Below, in pieces: positions 8,183 through 17,411 of a stretch of DNA of 64,000 nucleotides. The DNA is from Pseudobutyrivibrio xylanivorans. Its GTDB lineage: Bacteria; Bacillota; Clostridia; Lachnospirales; Lachnospiraceae. The notes under the pieces are model-generated. The model had not been told where the DNA came from. It did no database searches and saw only the letters and a list, made by a program, of their open reading frames with translations. Where the stretch lies: assembly GCF_010906925.1 (NCBI RefSeq), contig NZ_VTVE01000001.1, positions 992,001 to 1,056,000 on the forward strand. The letters run 5' to 3'. A program made the translations under genes and the position numbers. Position 1 is the stretch's first letter; each line of letters opens with the position of its first letter.

Positions 8183-9853
8183 TTAGAAAAGTCCTGTAAT
8201 TACTCCGTCATCTGTAACGTCGATATTATTAGCAGCTGGAACCTTAGGAAGACCAGGCATTGTCATGATACTTCCTGTAACAGCAACTACAAATCCTGCA
8301 CCTGCAGATGCATATACCTCACGAACATTAATTGTAAAGTCAGTAGGTCTTCCAAGTTTTGAAGCATCATCAGAAAGTGAATACTGAGTCTTTGCCATAC
8401 AAACTGGGAAATCACCCATTCCAAGCTCTTGAATTCTCTTAAGCTCTTTTAATGCTGCAGCTGAATATGTAACATCACTAGCTCCATAAATCTCAGTAGC
8501 AACAGTCTTAATCTTGTCCTCAAGAGAAAGATTATTCTCATAAAGTGGCTTGAAGTTGCTCTCCTTGTTCTCAAGAACATAAAGAACTTTCTTGGCAAGT
8601 TCAACACCGCCTTCTCCACCTTTTTCCCATACTTCAGAAAGAGCAAACTCACAGCCTCTCTCCTGACAGAAATCCTTAACGAAATTAGTCTCTGCATCAG
8701 TATCAGTAATAAATGAATTGAGAGTTACTACTACTGGAACTCCATACTTTTGAAGGTTTTCAATGTGCTTTTCAAGGTTAACAATACCCTTTTTCAAAGC
8801 ATCTAAATTCTCTGTAGTAAGATCAGCCTTAGGAACGCCACCATTGTACTTAAGAGCACGGATTGTTGCCACAAGTACAACGGCATCAGGCTTAAGGCCA
8901 GCCATTCTACACTTAATATCAAAGAATTTCTCAGCACCTAAATCGGCACCAAATCCAGCCTCTGTAATAGTAATATCAGCAAGCTTCATAGATGCCTTAG
9001 TAGCACGAACTGAATTACATCCATGAGCAATGTTTGCAAAAGGACCACCGTGAACAATAGCTGGAGTATGTTCAAGTGTCTGAATAAGGTTAGGCTTGAG
9101 GGCATCCTTTAATAAAGCTGCCATAGCGCCAGTTGCCTGTAAATCATCAGCTGTAACTGGCTTGCCATCAAATGAATATGCAACGATGATTCTTCCTAGA
9201 CGCTTTTTAAGGTCATGCATATCATCTGCAAGGCAAAGAATAGCCATAATTTCAGATGCAACTGTAATAACAAAATGATCCTCTCGAACCATTCCGTCCA
9301 TTTTTGAACCAAGTCCAACCACGATATTTCTAAGGACTCTATCATTCATGTCAAGGCATCTTTTCCAAACAATCTGTCTAGGATCGATTCCAAGTGAATT
9401 TCCCTGCTGAATATGATTATCAAGCATAGCTGCCAATAGATTATTAGCAGATGTAATAGCATGAAAATCGCCTGTAAAGTGAAGGTTTAAATCCTCCATT
9501 GGTACAACCTGGGCATATCCGCCACCTGCTGCTCCACCTTTGATACCAAAACAAGGTCCAAGTGAAGGCTCTCTAAGAGCAAGACAAGCTTTCTTTCCAA
9601 GAACACCCATAGCCTGTCCAAGACCAACAGATGTTGTAGTCTTACCCTCTCCGGCTGGTGTAGGATTGATGGCAGTAACAAGAACAAGCTTACCATCCTT
9701 GTTGCTTTGGATTTTAGAAAGCAACTCATCAGAGAATTTAGCTTTATATTTACCATATAACTCTAAATCATCCTCTTGTATATCAAGGCTCTTAGCAACC
9801 TCCTTGATATGAATCATCTTTGCTTCCTGTGCGATTTGAATGTCTGACTTCAT
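8183..9853 (-). CDS. fhs: Formate--tetrahydrofolate ligase
   Basis: Fhs makes 10-formyltetrahydrofolate from formate, ATP and tetrahydrofolate, feeding one-carbon metabolism and, in acetogens, the methyl branch of the Wood-Ljungdahl pathway. The 556-residue length is typical. The ATP-binding segment [17 protein letters not shown] is near residues 65-80, with the family blocks [19 protein letters not shown] near 94-112 and [12 protein letters not shown] near 120-132. Near the C-terminus, [22 protein letters not shown] is also diagnostic. It lies just downstream of ftsK and is not clustered with other one-carbon genes here, so an acetogenic role cannot be inferred. Confidence 0.97.
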   Translation of the reverse strand: MKSDIQIAQEAKMIHIKEVAKSLDIQEDDLELYGKYKAKFSDELLSKIQSNKDGKLVLVTAINPTPAGEGKTTTSVGLGQAMGVLGKKACLALREPSLGPCFGIKGGAAGGGYAQVVPMEDLNLHFTGDFHAITSANNLLAAMLDNHIQQGNSLGIDPRQIVWKRCLDMNDRVLRNIVVGLGSKMDGMVREDHFVITVASEIMAILCLADDMHDLKKRLGRIIVAYSFDGKPVTADDLQATGAMAALLKDALKPNLIQTLEHTPAIVHGGPFANIAHGCNSVRATKASMKLADITITEAGFGADLGAEKFFDIKCRMAGLKPDAVVLVATIRALKYNGGVPKADLTTENLDALKKGIVNLEKHIENLQKYGVPVVVTLNSFITDTDAETNFVKDFCQERGCEFALSEVWEKGGEGGVELAKKVLYVLENKESNFKPLYENNLSLEDKIKTVATEIYGASDVTYSAAALKELKRIQELGMGDFPVCMAKTQYSLSDDASKLGRPTDFTINVREVYASAGAGFVVAVTGSIMTMPGLPKVPAANNIDVTDDGVITGLF

Positions 9854-9869
9854 TTCCTAATAGACTCCC

Positions 9870-12569
9870 TTACTGTGCTTTTAATAGTTCCTCAAACTCT
9901 GATATAGACATACGTATTTCTCTTGGTTTAGTACCCATCTCAGGACCAACAACCCCTGCTTCTGCTAGTTGATCCATAATACGAGCCGCTCTATTGAAAC
10001 CAATTCTAAAGTTTCTTTGAAGGTAACCAATAGAACCCTTTTGATTTTCTATAACAAGACGACCAGCTTCAGCGAACAAAGCATCTCTGGAGTTGTCTAT
10101 TTCTCCAGTGATAGAAACCGCTGAGCTAGCAGCCTCAGAGTTTTGAATTTGAGCCTCAATATCAGAATCATAATCAGCTGCTTCGTTATTAGATTTGAGG
10201 AAATCAACAACGGAACTTACCTCGTCATCGCTGACGAAAGCGCCCTGGATTCTGACAGGTTTTGAAAGGTTCTGAGGAGCATAAAGCATATCGCCATTAC
10301 CAAGTAGGTCCTCAGCTCCATTCATATCGAGAATAACTCTCGAATCATTTCCTGATGAAACAGAAAAAGCAATTCGAGAAGGGACATTAGCTTTAATTAA
10401 GCCTGTAATAACATTAACAGTAGGCTTCTGTGTAGCAATAATCAAATGAATCCCAGCTGCACGTGCAAGCTGAGCCAAACGAACAATAGAATCTTCTACA
10501 TCAGCTGCCGCAACCATCATAAGGTCAGCAACCTCATCCAATATAATTACAATCTGAGGCATCTTTTGTCTCTTATCCTCAGAAATTGAATCAGGAAGAG
10601 AATCCGTTGATACCTTTTCATTGAAACCTTCTATGTTACGAACTCCAGCTGCCGCTAAAAGCTCGTATCTATCTGTCATTTCCTTTACTGCCCAATGAAG
10701 TGCTCCTGCTGCCTTTTTAGCATCAGTAATAACCGGAAGAAGCAAATGTGGAATACCATTGTAAACAGATAGCTCAACCATCTTAGGATCAACCATTATC
10801 ATCTTAACTTCTTCAGGAGTAGCATGATAAAGAATACTCATGATAATAGTATTAATACATACAGACTTACCTGATCCAGTAGCACCTGCTATAAGTAAAT
10901 GTGGCATCTTCTCAATATTGCCAACTATTACCTTACCTGAAATATCCTTACCTACACAGAAAGATATCTTAGATTTAGCAGCCTTAAATTCCTTAGAAGA
11001 TACAAGTTCCTTAAATGAAACCATTGACTTAACTTTATTAGGAACTTCAATACCAATAGCAGATTTACCAGGAATAGGTGCTTCTATACGCACGTCAGTA
11101 ACTGCCATATTAAGCTTAATATCATCCTCCAGATTGAGTACCTTAGAAACTCTAGTCCCCTCTGCAATCTCAAGTTCATAACGGGTAACAGAAGGACCTA
11201 AAGTAACTTCCGTTACATTGGCCTGGACACCAAAATTACTGAGCGTCCTCTGAAGCTTGCCTGCCATCTCAGCAAGATATTCTTTCGAATCTCCTCCGGT
11301 GTTCTTAGCATCCTTAAGAAGTGAAATAGGCGGAAGCTTAAAGGCCTTTTTAGGCTTATTACTGCTGCTTGAGATAGTATTTCTAATAGTGTCAGCTGTC
11401 TTATTAATATCTTCAGCTGATGCTCTATCTTTCTTAACCGGTGCCTCTGCAACAGGCGCAGAAGTAACAGCTGCCGGTTCCGAAGGCTGTGGTGTATTAA
11501 TAACAAAAGGCGCCTCTTTTACAGGCTCTTCTACAGGTGTAGACACTACTGGAGGTACTGGCTCAGCAATAGCTGGCGCTTCCTGCTCAGAAGAGAATCT
11601 ATGGCTGCTCTTCTTCTTTTCTCCAGCACGAAGCTTGTGACGACTAGTCTTAGTAATCTCTAGGTCACTTTCACCCTCGGCCATATTAAATCGAATCTCG
11701 TCTACGCCATCACCTAAAGCAGCTGATTCAAAGGAATCAGAAGCAAGAGTAGTATCACTAGTAATACCAGTGTATTTTCTCTCACGTCTAGGTCCATCCT
11801 TTTGATTCATCTGTTGACGCTCAAGTTCTTTTTGTTCTTGAATTCTATTTAAAACAGCCTGTCTATCTGAATTAAATCGAGTCTGATTAGCCTCGCGCTC
11901 CATCATCATGCGCTCGCGTCTAGCTCTTCGCTTAGCTGCCGCTTTATCAGCATGGTATTGAGAGGATCTTTGAACTCTATCAAAGGCGAATCTTTCGATT
12001 ATGATGATTACACACACAATCATAACGATTAAATCAATAAGATAAGCCCCCAGAAGACCAAAACTATCATAAATACCATAGACAATAAGTCCACCGATAA
12101 GGCCACCACCATTGTGGCTTTCCTTTGAAGCAGCAAAAGCATCAAGTGGCAATTTAATCTCCTGCCCATTCATTAACAATTCAACAAATGTAGCTATGAA
12201 AATAAGCAGAATAAAACCAGCCACAACCTTTGCAATTGCGACCTTATTACCATAATTTGAAATTATAAAGAATGCTGAAAATGCTACCATGAATGGTAAA
12301 ACATATTGGATAATGCCAAATACTCCGAAGAAGAAATTAGCTATAGCATTACCAATTAATCCTCCAATTCCAAAATTGCTAACACAGAGCAAAATACACA
12401 TTCCTATGGATCCCCAAAGAATTATCTCTCTAGTGGAATCCTGGAAAAATGGGTCTTCGAACTCATTCTCCTCAACCTTTTTTGATTTTGCCCTAGTGTT
12501 GCTTTTTTTAGAACTAGTACGTTTTGTATTTGATTTTCTTGTAGAATTATTCTTCCCTTTTGTTGCCAA
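9870..12569 (-). CDS. ftsK: DNA translocase FtsK/SpoIIIE
   Basis: This septum-located ATPase pumps chromosomal DNA through the closing septum or into the forespore. The 899-residue protein has a basic N-terminus, about four membrane helices (roughly residues 45-195), a long charged and proline-rich linker (about 200-400), and the motor domain with Walker A GATGSGKSVCINT near residue 565 and a Walker B region VVIILDEVADLMM-like near 660. The C-terminal winged-helix gamma domain (residues about 830-899, QRNFRIGFNRAARIMDQL) reads oriented DNA sites. The start codon is TTG, preceded by a GAGG ribosome binding site seven bases away; the only nearby upstream ATG is out of frame. A call of FtsK versus SpoIIIE cannot be made from sequence alone. 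Confidence 0.95.
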   Translation of the reverse strand: MATKGKNNSTRKSNTKRTSSKKSNTRAKSKKVEENEFEDPFFQDSTREIILWGSIGMCILLCVSNFGIGGLIGNAIANFFFGVFGIIQYVLPFMVAFSAFFIISNYGNKVAIAKVVAGFILLIFIATFVELLMNGQEIKLPLDAFAASKESHNGGGLIGGLIVYGIYDSFGLLGAYLIDLIVMIVCVIIIIERFAFDRVQRSSQYHADKAAAKRRARRERMMMEREANQTRFNSDRQAVLNRIQEQKELERQQMNQKDGPRRERKYTGITSDTTLASDSFESAALGDGVDEIRFNMAEGESDLEITKTSRHKLRAGEKKKSSHRFSSEQEAPAIAEPVPPVVSTPVEEPVKEAPFVINTPQPSEPAAVTSAPVAEAPVKKDRASAEDINKTADTIRNTISSSSNKPKKAFKLPPISLLKDAKNTGGDSKEYLAEMAGKLQRTLSNFGVQANVTEVTLGPSVTRYELEIAEGTRVSKVLNLEDDIKLNMAVTDVRIEAPIPGKSAIGIEVPNKVKSMVSFKELVSSKEFKAAKSKISFCVGKDISGKVIVGNIEKMPHLLIAGATGSGKSVCINTIIMSILYHATPEEVKMIMVDPKMVELSVYNGIPHLLLPVITDAKKAAGALHWAVKEMTDRYELLAAAGVRNIEGFNEKVSTDSLPDSISEDKRQKMPQIVIILDEVADLMMVAAADVEDSIVRLAQLARAAGIHLIIATQKPTVNVITGLIKANVPSRIAFSVSSGNDSRVILDMNGAEDLLGNGDMLYAPQNLSKPVRIQGAFVSDDEVSSVVDFLKSNNEAADYDSDIEAQIQNSEAASSAVSITGEIDNSRDALFAEAGRLVIENQKGSIGYLQRNFRIGFNRAARIMDQLAEAGVVGPEMGTKPREIRMSISEFEELLKAQ

Positions 12570-12587
12570 AATAAAACCTCATATTTA

Positions 12588-14036
12588 TTAACCAATTAAA
12601 TAGTTATAAATATTCTCGTATTTTTCCTTTTGTACGGCCCATGAATAATTTTTACTCATGCCCCTTTCAATCATCTTATTCCATTGAGCCTTTTTTTCGA
12701 AGTATATAAACTTACTATAGTTGACAGTATTGAGAAGCTCGTCACCATTGTAATTGGCAAAAGAGAATCCGTCTCCTGTCTTCATGTATTCGTTATATGC
12801 TTCAACAGTATCACTAAGACCGCCAGTCTCTCTGACAATAGGAACTGTTCCATATCTAAATGAAATAAGCTGTGTCAAGCCACAAGGCTCGAATCTGGAT
12901 GGCATTAAAAATGCATCCGCAGCTGCATAAAGCTTGTGTGCAAGCGCATCATCGTAACAAATATTAGCAGAAATCTTTTCTGGATATTTCCAAGCATAAT
13001 GTCTAAACATATTCTCATACTTGGATTCGCCAGTTCCAATTACTACTAGCTGTGTAAAGTCATCAACAATGCCTTCTATGCAGTAATTAATAAGGTCTAA
13101 TCCCTTTTGGTCAGTAAGACGAGAAATAAGACCTATCATATATTTTTTAGAATCAACCTCAAGCCCAAGCTCCTCCTGAAGCTTAGTCTTATTGATTTTC
13201 TTCTTCTGTCTAAAATTAGAAACATCGAAATTCTTGTAGATTTTAGAATCTGTGGCAGGATTGTATACTTCATTATCAATACCATTAATAATGCCCTGCA
13301 TATCATAGTGACGAGCTCTAAGAAGCCCATCTAATCCCTCGCCATAGTATGGCATCTGAATTTCGTCACAGTATTTAGCAGAAACTGTTGTAATATAATC
13401 AGCGTATACAAGTCCGCCTTTAAGCATGTTTCCGCACTTTTTATACTCAAGCTTATCAGGGGTAAATAAATTATAAGAAAGACCAGAGATACCAGCTACG
13501 GTCTTAGTGTCCCACATACCCTGAAACTTAAGATTGTGAATAGTCATAACCGACTTCATCCCCCAGAAGAACTGATCTCCTTGGAAATCATTCTTAAGGT
13601 ATACTGGAATGAAGCCTGTCTGCCAATCATGACAATGAATAAGATTAGGCTGAAATCCTATAAGTGGAAGCATAGAAAGTACAGCCTTGTCAAAAAATAT
13701 AAACTTCTCTAAATCCCATCTATCCTCTGAATATGGATAGAAGCAGTCAAAATAATCATGATTATCTATGAAATAGAAAATAACTCCATCTAATTCATAC
13801 TCAAAAACCCCAACATACTTTGTCCCAACAAGTGGTCCCATATTCATTTGAAAACTAGTAAGATATTTAAAATCCTTTTTATATTTCTCAGGAATAAATG
13901 TGTAATAAGGCAAAACTACTCTAACATCAAAATATTCCTTAGAAAATTCTTTAGGTAAAGCACCGCAAACATCTGCTAAACCACCGGTTTTAACAAATGG
14001 AACGCACTCACTAGATGCAAAAAGTATTTTGTTCAT
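12588..14036 (-). CDS. glgA: Glycogen synthase (ADP-glucose type, GT5)
   Basis: GlgA elongates alpha-1,4-glucan chains from ADP-glucose in storage polysaccharide synthesis. The 482-residue product matches the bacterial family length. The KTGGLADVCGALPK motif near residues 16-30 binds the ADP-glucose diphosphate. The segment HCHDWQTGFIPVYLK near 134-148, the NGIDNEVYNP block near 245, and MPSRFEPCGLTQL with its catalytic glutamate near 375 are all typical of GT5. It stands apart from other glycogen genes (no glgB, glgC or glgP in this window) and lies just upstream of ftsK. Glycogen storage is common in Butyrivibrio-type rumen bacteria. Confidence 0.95.
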   Translation of the reverse strand: MNKILFASSECVPFVKTGGLADVCGALPKEFSKEYFDVRVVLPYYTFIPEKYKKDFKYLTSFQMNMGPLVGTKYVGVFEYELDGVIFYFIDNHDYFDCFYPYSEDRWDLEKFIFFDKAVLSMLPLIGFQPNLIHCHDWQTGFIPVYLKNDFQGDQFFWGMKSVMTIHNLKFQGMWDTKTVAGISGLSYNLFTPDKLEYKKCGNMLKGGLVYADYITTVSAKYCDEIQMPYYGEGLDGLLRARHYDMQGIINGIDNEVYNPATDSKIYKNFDVSNFRQKKKINKTKLQEELGLEVDSKKYMIGLISRLTDQKGLDLINYCIEGIVDDFTQLVVIGTGESKYENMFRHYAWKYPEKISANICYDDALAHKLYAAADAFLMPSRFEPCGLTQLISFRYGTVPIVRETGGLSDTVEAYNEYMKTGDGFSFANYNGDELLNTVNYSKFIYFEKKAQWNKMIERGMSKNYSWAVQKEKYENIYNYLIG

Positions 14037-14093
14037 CGACTAACCCCTCAATTAATCTTTATATTAGTTGGGAAACCCACTCATTTAATGGAA

Positions 14094-14167
14094 GACGCAG
14101 CATCCAGGATTTGCTTCGCAAATAAGCTGCGTCGTGGTAAACGATATTTTAACACTTCGTGTTAAAA
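14094..14167 (-). terminator. Two hairpins after yebC, possible terminator
   Basis: Just beyond the yebC stop is a perfect 9-bp AT-rich stem with a three-base loop (14147-14155 with 14159-14167). A larger bulged hairpin follows, with outer arms GACGCAGC/GCTGCGTC (14094-14101 and 14126-14133) and an inner ATTTGC/GCAAAT stem. The U-runs are short, so termination may be partial, leaving some readthrough into glgA. Confidence 0.5.
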
Positions 14168-14172
14168 ATCAT

Positions 14173-14901
14173 TTACTCATCCCAGTTATGATATACATTC
14201 TGAACATCATCATCTTCATCTAAAAGATCAAGAATCTTGTTGATCTTGTAGAGATCCTGCTCATCAGTAAGCTCAACATAAGTCTGAGGAACCATTGTAA
14301 CTTCGGCATCAGCCATAGGAATATTCTCAGCCTCAAGAGCCTCTCTTACTGCAGAGAAATCCTCTGGAGTTGTGTAAACTTCGAAGCAGTCATCCTCTTC
14401 TGAGAAATCCTCAGCACCTGCATCAAGTGCTATCATCATAAGATCATCAGCATCCATAGAGCAATCCTCTTTTGAGATGATAATCTGACCCTTCTTATCA
14501 AACATAAATGAAACGCAACCAGGAGTACCAATGCTTCCGCCGCCCTTAGTGAAAGCTGAACGAACATTAGCAGCTGTACGATTACGGTTATCTGTAAGAC
14601 AATCTACAATAATAGCTGTACCATTTGGACCGTATCCCTCGTATGATACTGACTCCCAGTTAACTGAATTCTGGTCACCAGCAGCCTTTTTGATACCATT
14701 TTCAATTGTAGCGTTTGGTACGTTGTTAGCCTTAGCTTTTGCGATAACATCGCGTAATTTAGAATTATTATTAGGGTCTGGACCGCCTTCCTTAACTGCT
14801 ACAGCAATCTCACGACCAATTATTGTAAAAATCTTTCCCTTTGCAGCATCATTCTTCTCTTTTTTGTGCTTAATGTTAGCAAATTTTGAATGTCCTGACA
14901 T
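14173..14901 (-). CDS. yebC: YebC/PmpR-family protein
   Basis: This 242-residue protein belongs to the YebC family, described as DNA-binding regulators and, more recently, as helpers of translation at difficult (proline-rich) sequences. It begins with the classic [25 protein letters not shown] block, followed by the [22 protein letters not shown] and [23 protein letters not shown] signatures, and ends in the acidic alpha/beta C-terminal domain. Length and motifs are fully typical. It stands between a CBS-domain protein gene and glgA. The usual neighbour ruvC is not next to it here. Nothing about regulation is visible beyond the hairpins after the stop. Confidence 0.93.
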   Translation of the reverse strand: MSGHSKFANIKHKKEKNDAAKGKIFTIIGREIAVAVKEGGPDPNNNSKLRDVIAKAKANNVPNATIENGIKKAAGDQNSVNWESVSYEGYGPNGTAIIVDCLTDNRNRTAANVRSAFTKGGGSIGTPGCVSFMFDKKGQIIISKEDCSMDADDLMMIALDAGAEDFSEEDDCFEVYTTPEDFSAVREALEAENIPMADAEVTMVPQTYVELTDEQDLYKINKILDLLDEDDDVQNVYHNWDE

Positions 14902-14962
14902 AAAATTCTTTTACCTCTCTTCTATAAATAAATCTCAAAAAATTATATCAAATCACGGGTAC

Positions 14963-15847
14963 TTATTCAACGTGACTTTTCCTTCTAACAAAAACCTCTC
15001 CAATGACTTTTTCAGTGACATTTTTAATGAAATAAACGAAATTATCATCTTCAAGTTTGAAACTCTTGCCATCCTCCGGAATCTTGCCGTATAAAGAAAT
15101 TAGATAGCCATTAAGTGTCTCGAAATCATCTGAAAGCTTAACGCCTATTTTCTCTTCTACCTCCTCCAGACTGCAGCCACCATCCATAATAAATGTATCA
15201 TCTGGTCTCACCTCGATGGACGCCTCGTCATCATCATGTTCATCAGATATATCACCTACGATTTCTTCTAGGATATCCTCTAAAGAAAGCAATCCAGACA
15301 CCTGTCCATACTCATCTAAAACAATAACCATGTGACGCTTTTTAGATTGCATCTTAGCAAATAGCGTGTTGATTCCGTGAGTCTCAGGCACAAATTCAGC
15401 AACAGACATCAAATCCTTTAAATCCTTAACCTTAAGGTTGTCAATGTCTTTGTCATAGTAGGTTAAGATATCTTTTATGTGTAAGATACCTATAATATTG
15501 TCTAAATCCTCAATATAAACAGGATAACGGCTCATATTGTTATCATTGATGAATGAAATAGCCTCACGTAATGTGGACTCACCATCAATGGCAACTATAT
15601 TCTTGCGATGGGTCATTATATCCTTAACATCAGTATCCGAAAACTCAAAAATATTTTGAATCATCACAGCCTCAGACGCTAGAATATTACCATCCTCATG
15701 GCCCTCGTTAACTAGTGAAATAACATCTTCCTCGGTGACATTTTCCTGTTTTGAACGTCGATATAGAATAATAAGTCCTATAAGTTCAACAATTGCAAAT
15801 ACTGCTAAAGCAGTAATTAAAATATAGGGATTCGACCCGTCTTCCAT
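14963..15847 (-). CDS. CBS-domain protein of the CorC/hemolysin-related family
   Basis: The protein has one N-terminal membrane helix (ILITALAVFAIVELIGLIILY), a pair of CBS domains (about residues 65-190; MTHRKNIVAIDGESTLREA, then ILHIKDILTYY and MVIVLDEYGQVSGLLSLEDILEEIVGDI) and a CorC_HlyC domain at the C-terminus (FIMDGGCSLEEVEEKIGVKL). Such proteins are linked to magnesium or cobalt efflux. Full-size relatives have a multi-helix DUF21 domain; here only a single helix stands in for it. I place the start at the ATG at 15847 (294 residues), five bases after an AAAGGAG ribosome binding site; an in-frame TTG at 15862 lies within that site and is unlikely. Confidence 0.85.
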   Translation of the reverse strand: MEDGSNPYILITALAVFAIVELIGLIILYRRSKQENVTEEDVISLVNEGHEDGNILASEAVMIQNIFEFSDTDVKDIMTHRKNIVAIDGESTLREAISFINDNNMSRYPVYIEDLDNIIGILHIKDILTYYDKDIDNLKVKDLKDLMSVAEFVPETHGINTLFAKMQSKKRHMVIVLDEYGQVSGLLSLEDILEEIVGDISDEHDDDEASIEVRPDDTFIMDGGCSLEEVEEKIGVKLSDDFETLNGYLISLYGKIPEDGKSFKLEDDNFVYFIKNVTEKVIGEVFVRRKSHVE

Positions 15848-15901
15848 ATAAACTCCTTTCAAAAATAGGTTAATCTAACACTAATATTTTACCATAAGTC
15901 A

Positions 15902-15940
15902 TAAAAAAAGACTAAACTTTATAAAGTCTAGTCTTTTATA
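15902..15940 (-). terminator. Rho-independent terminator after the coiled-coil gene
   Basis: A long imperfect stem (AAAGACTA paired with TAGTCTTT, extended by ACTTTATAAAGT inside; about 15906-15937) is followed on the minus strand by seven T residues. It closes the rex/coiled-coil unit. Confidence 0.85.
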
Positions 15941-15943
15941 GAT

Positions 15944-16711
15944 TTATTGATTTTCTTCAGCTGATTCAATAGACTCATCTATTTCATCAGAATCCTCTTT
16001 TGTCTCCTTAGAAACCGCATCTAAATCTACATCTTCTAAGTTAACATTAGATAGGTCTGCGGCCTCCTCCTCAGAAGATTTCTTAGCTGATTTATCGTCA
16101 GCTTTGTCATCAGCTGTACCAAGATAGAAATCCCCATTTTGTAAGTCGAATAAATTGAGGACTTCCATACCAAAAACATCATGCATATATGAGTAAATCT
16201 CTTTATTATTAATCTCTCGATTATGCTTTCTAATGACATTTTTCTTAAGCTGGACACGGATATCCTTTATCCAGTTGGTAATCTCCTCAGCCTCTTGAGA
16301 ATTAGTGCGAAGCTTATCATAGCAATAATCCATGGAGGCAAGCATAAGCTGCTTATTGACCTCCTCTGTCTGATTAGGAATATCCATCAGCTCATCCTCT
16401 GCAGAAGCTATGCGTTCTTTACACTCTTCCAAGAGACGCTTGTCATCATCAAGCTTCTTAGAAACCAAATCGGAAGTGCCTTCCATGTTAGACATAACAG
16501 AAGACATAAGATTCTCTTTGACTTTCTTTAAATCTTTCAGCTCCTTTTTAAGCTCTGCCTCTCTCTTTAAAAGGTCATTTTCTCTAGTTTCTAATTCTTT
16601 AACATTGCTAGGCTTGCCGCCTAGAGCAAACAATCTATGCCACTTTTGATCCAATATAAGCATTGGAACTTTTGTTTTAGCAATTGCTGCAGAATAATCA
16701 TGCTCCCCCAT
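15944..16711 (-). CDS. Coiled-coil protein of unknown function next to rex
   Basis: I do not recognise this 255-residue protein beyond similarity in style to uncharacterised Lachnospiraceae proteins. There is no signal peptide or membrane helix, so it is probably cytosolic. Residues 1-35 form a hydrophobic block (VPMLILDQKWHRLF). Residues about 38-105 are a strongly charged predicted coiled coil (RENDLLKREAELKKELKDLKK). A mixed helical part follows to about residue 195. The last 50 residues are a highly acidic, probably disordered tail. The start is nine bases after the rex stop, so the two are co-transcribed, and a terminator follows at once. A structural or adaptor role is possible; no enzyme motif is seen. 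Confidence 0.7.
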   Translation of the reverse strand: MGEHDYSAAIAKTKVPMLILDQKWHRLFALGGKPSNVKELETRENDLLKREAELKKELKDLKKVKENLMSSVMSNMEGTSDLVSKKLDDDKRLLEECKERIASAEDELMDIPNQTEEVNKQLMLASMDYCYDKLRTNSQEAEEITNWIKDIRVQLKKNVIRKHNREINNKEIYSYMHDVFGMEVLNLFDLQNGDFYLGTADDKADDKSAKKSSEEEAADLSNVNLEDVDLDAVSKETKEDSDEIDESIESAEENQ

Positions 16712-16719
16712 AAAATCAC

Positions 16720-17352
16720 CTACTTATTCTTATGCTGAGTAATATTATAAGACAACTGCATTAAGCTATCAGACAAATGAACGTTTTCGATAACCACATC
16801 TGGAATATCATCCAAATCAACATGGGCAAAATTCCAAATTGCATGGACGCCAAGAGATACAAGCTTGAGAGCTGTAGCCTTAGCATTTGATTTTGGAAGG
16901 GTTAGCGCCGCAATCTCAACATCATTATTCTTAATGAATTCAGGAAGATCCTCTAGCATCTGAACAGGAAGATCTCTAACCATTTTGCCTTTGAGCTCTG
17001 GATTAACATCAAAAAGTCCAATTATTTTAAATCCAACTCGCTCAAATTTAACATATCCTGCTATGGCCTGGCCTAAATTACCAGCACCGATAACAATAAC
17101 ATTGTGGGTGTCATGAACACCAAGTATATTTCCAATTTCCTCGTGGAGATAAGCAACATTATAGCCATAGCCTTGCTGACCAAAGCCACCAAAATTGTTC
17201 AAATCCTGTCTAATCTGAGATGCGGTAACATGCATCCTCTTACTTAGATCATTAGAAGAAATTCTTTCCACACCATCATCTAATAATTCGCCTAAATAGC
17301 GATAATATCTAGGCAATCTCCTGATGACAGCCTGAGAAATCTTTTTATCCAA
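16720..17352 (-). CDS. rex: Redox-sensing transcriptional repressor Rex
   Basis: Rex senses the NADH/NAD+ ratio and represses fermentation and respiration genes when NADH is low. The 210-residue protein has an N-terminal winged helix (ISSNDLSKRMHVTASQIRQDL, residues about 31-51) with the conserved NNFGGFGQQGYGYNV linker. A Rossmann NAD(H)-binding domain follows with the VIVIGAGNLGQAIAGY fingerprint near residues 85-100. The C-terminal swapped helix ends in LSYNITQHKNK. Length and motifs match the family. It precedes the coiled-coil gene in a two-gene unit. I saw no clear Rex operator in the short region upstream. Confidence 0.96.
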   Translation of the reverse strand: MDKKISQAVIRRLPRYYRYLGELLDDGVERISSNDLSKRMHVTASQIRQDLNNFGGFGQQGYGYNVAYLHEEIGNILGVHDTHNVIVIGAGNLGQAIAGYVKFERVGFKIIGLFDVNPELKGKMVRDLPVQMLEDLPEFIKNNDVEIAALTLPKSNAKATALKLVSLGVHAIWNFAHVDLDDIPDVVIENVHLSDSLMQLSYNITQHKNK

Positions 17353-17411
17353 AGCGTAAGCCTCCTAAAATCTATTCAATAAATTAATTATAAAATCTGT
17401 CTAAAAGCATG

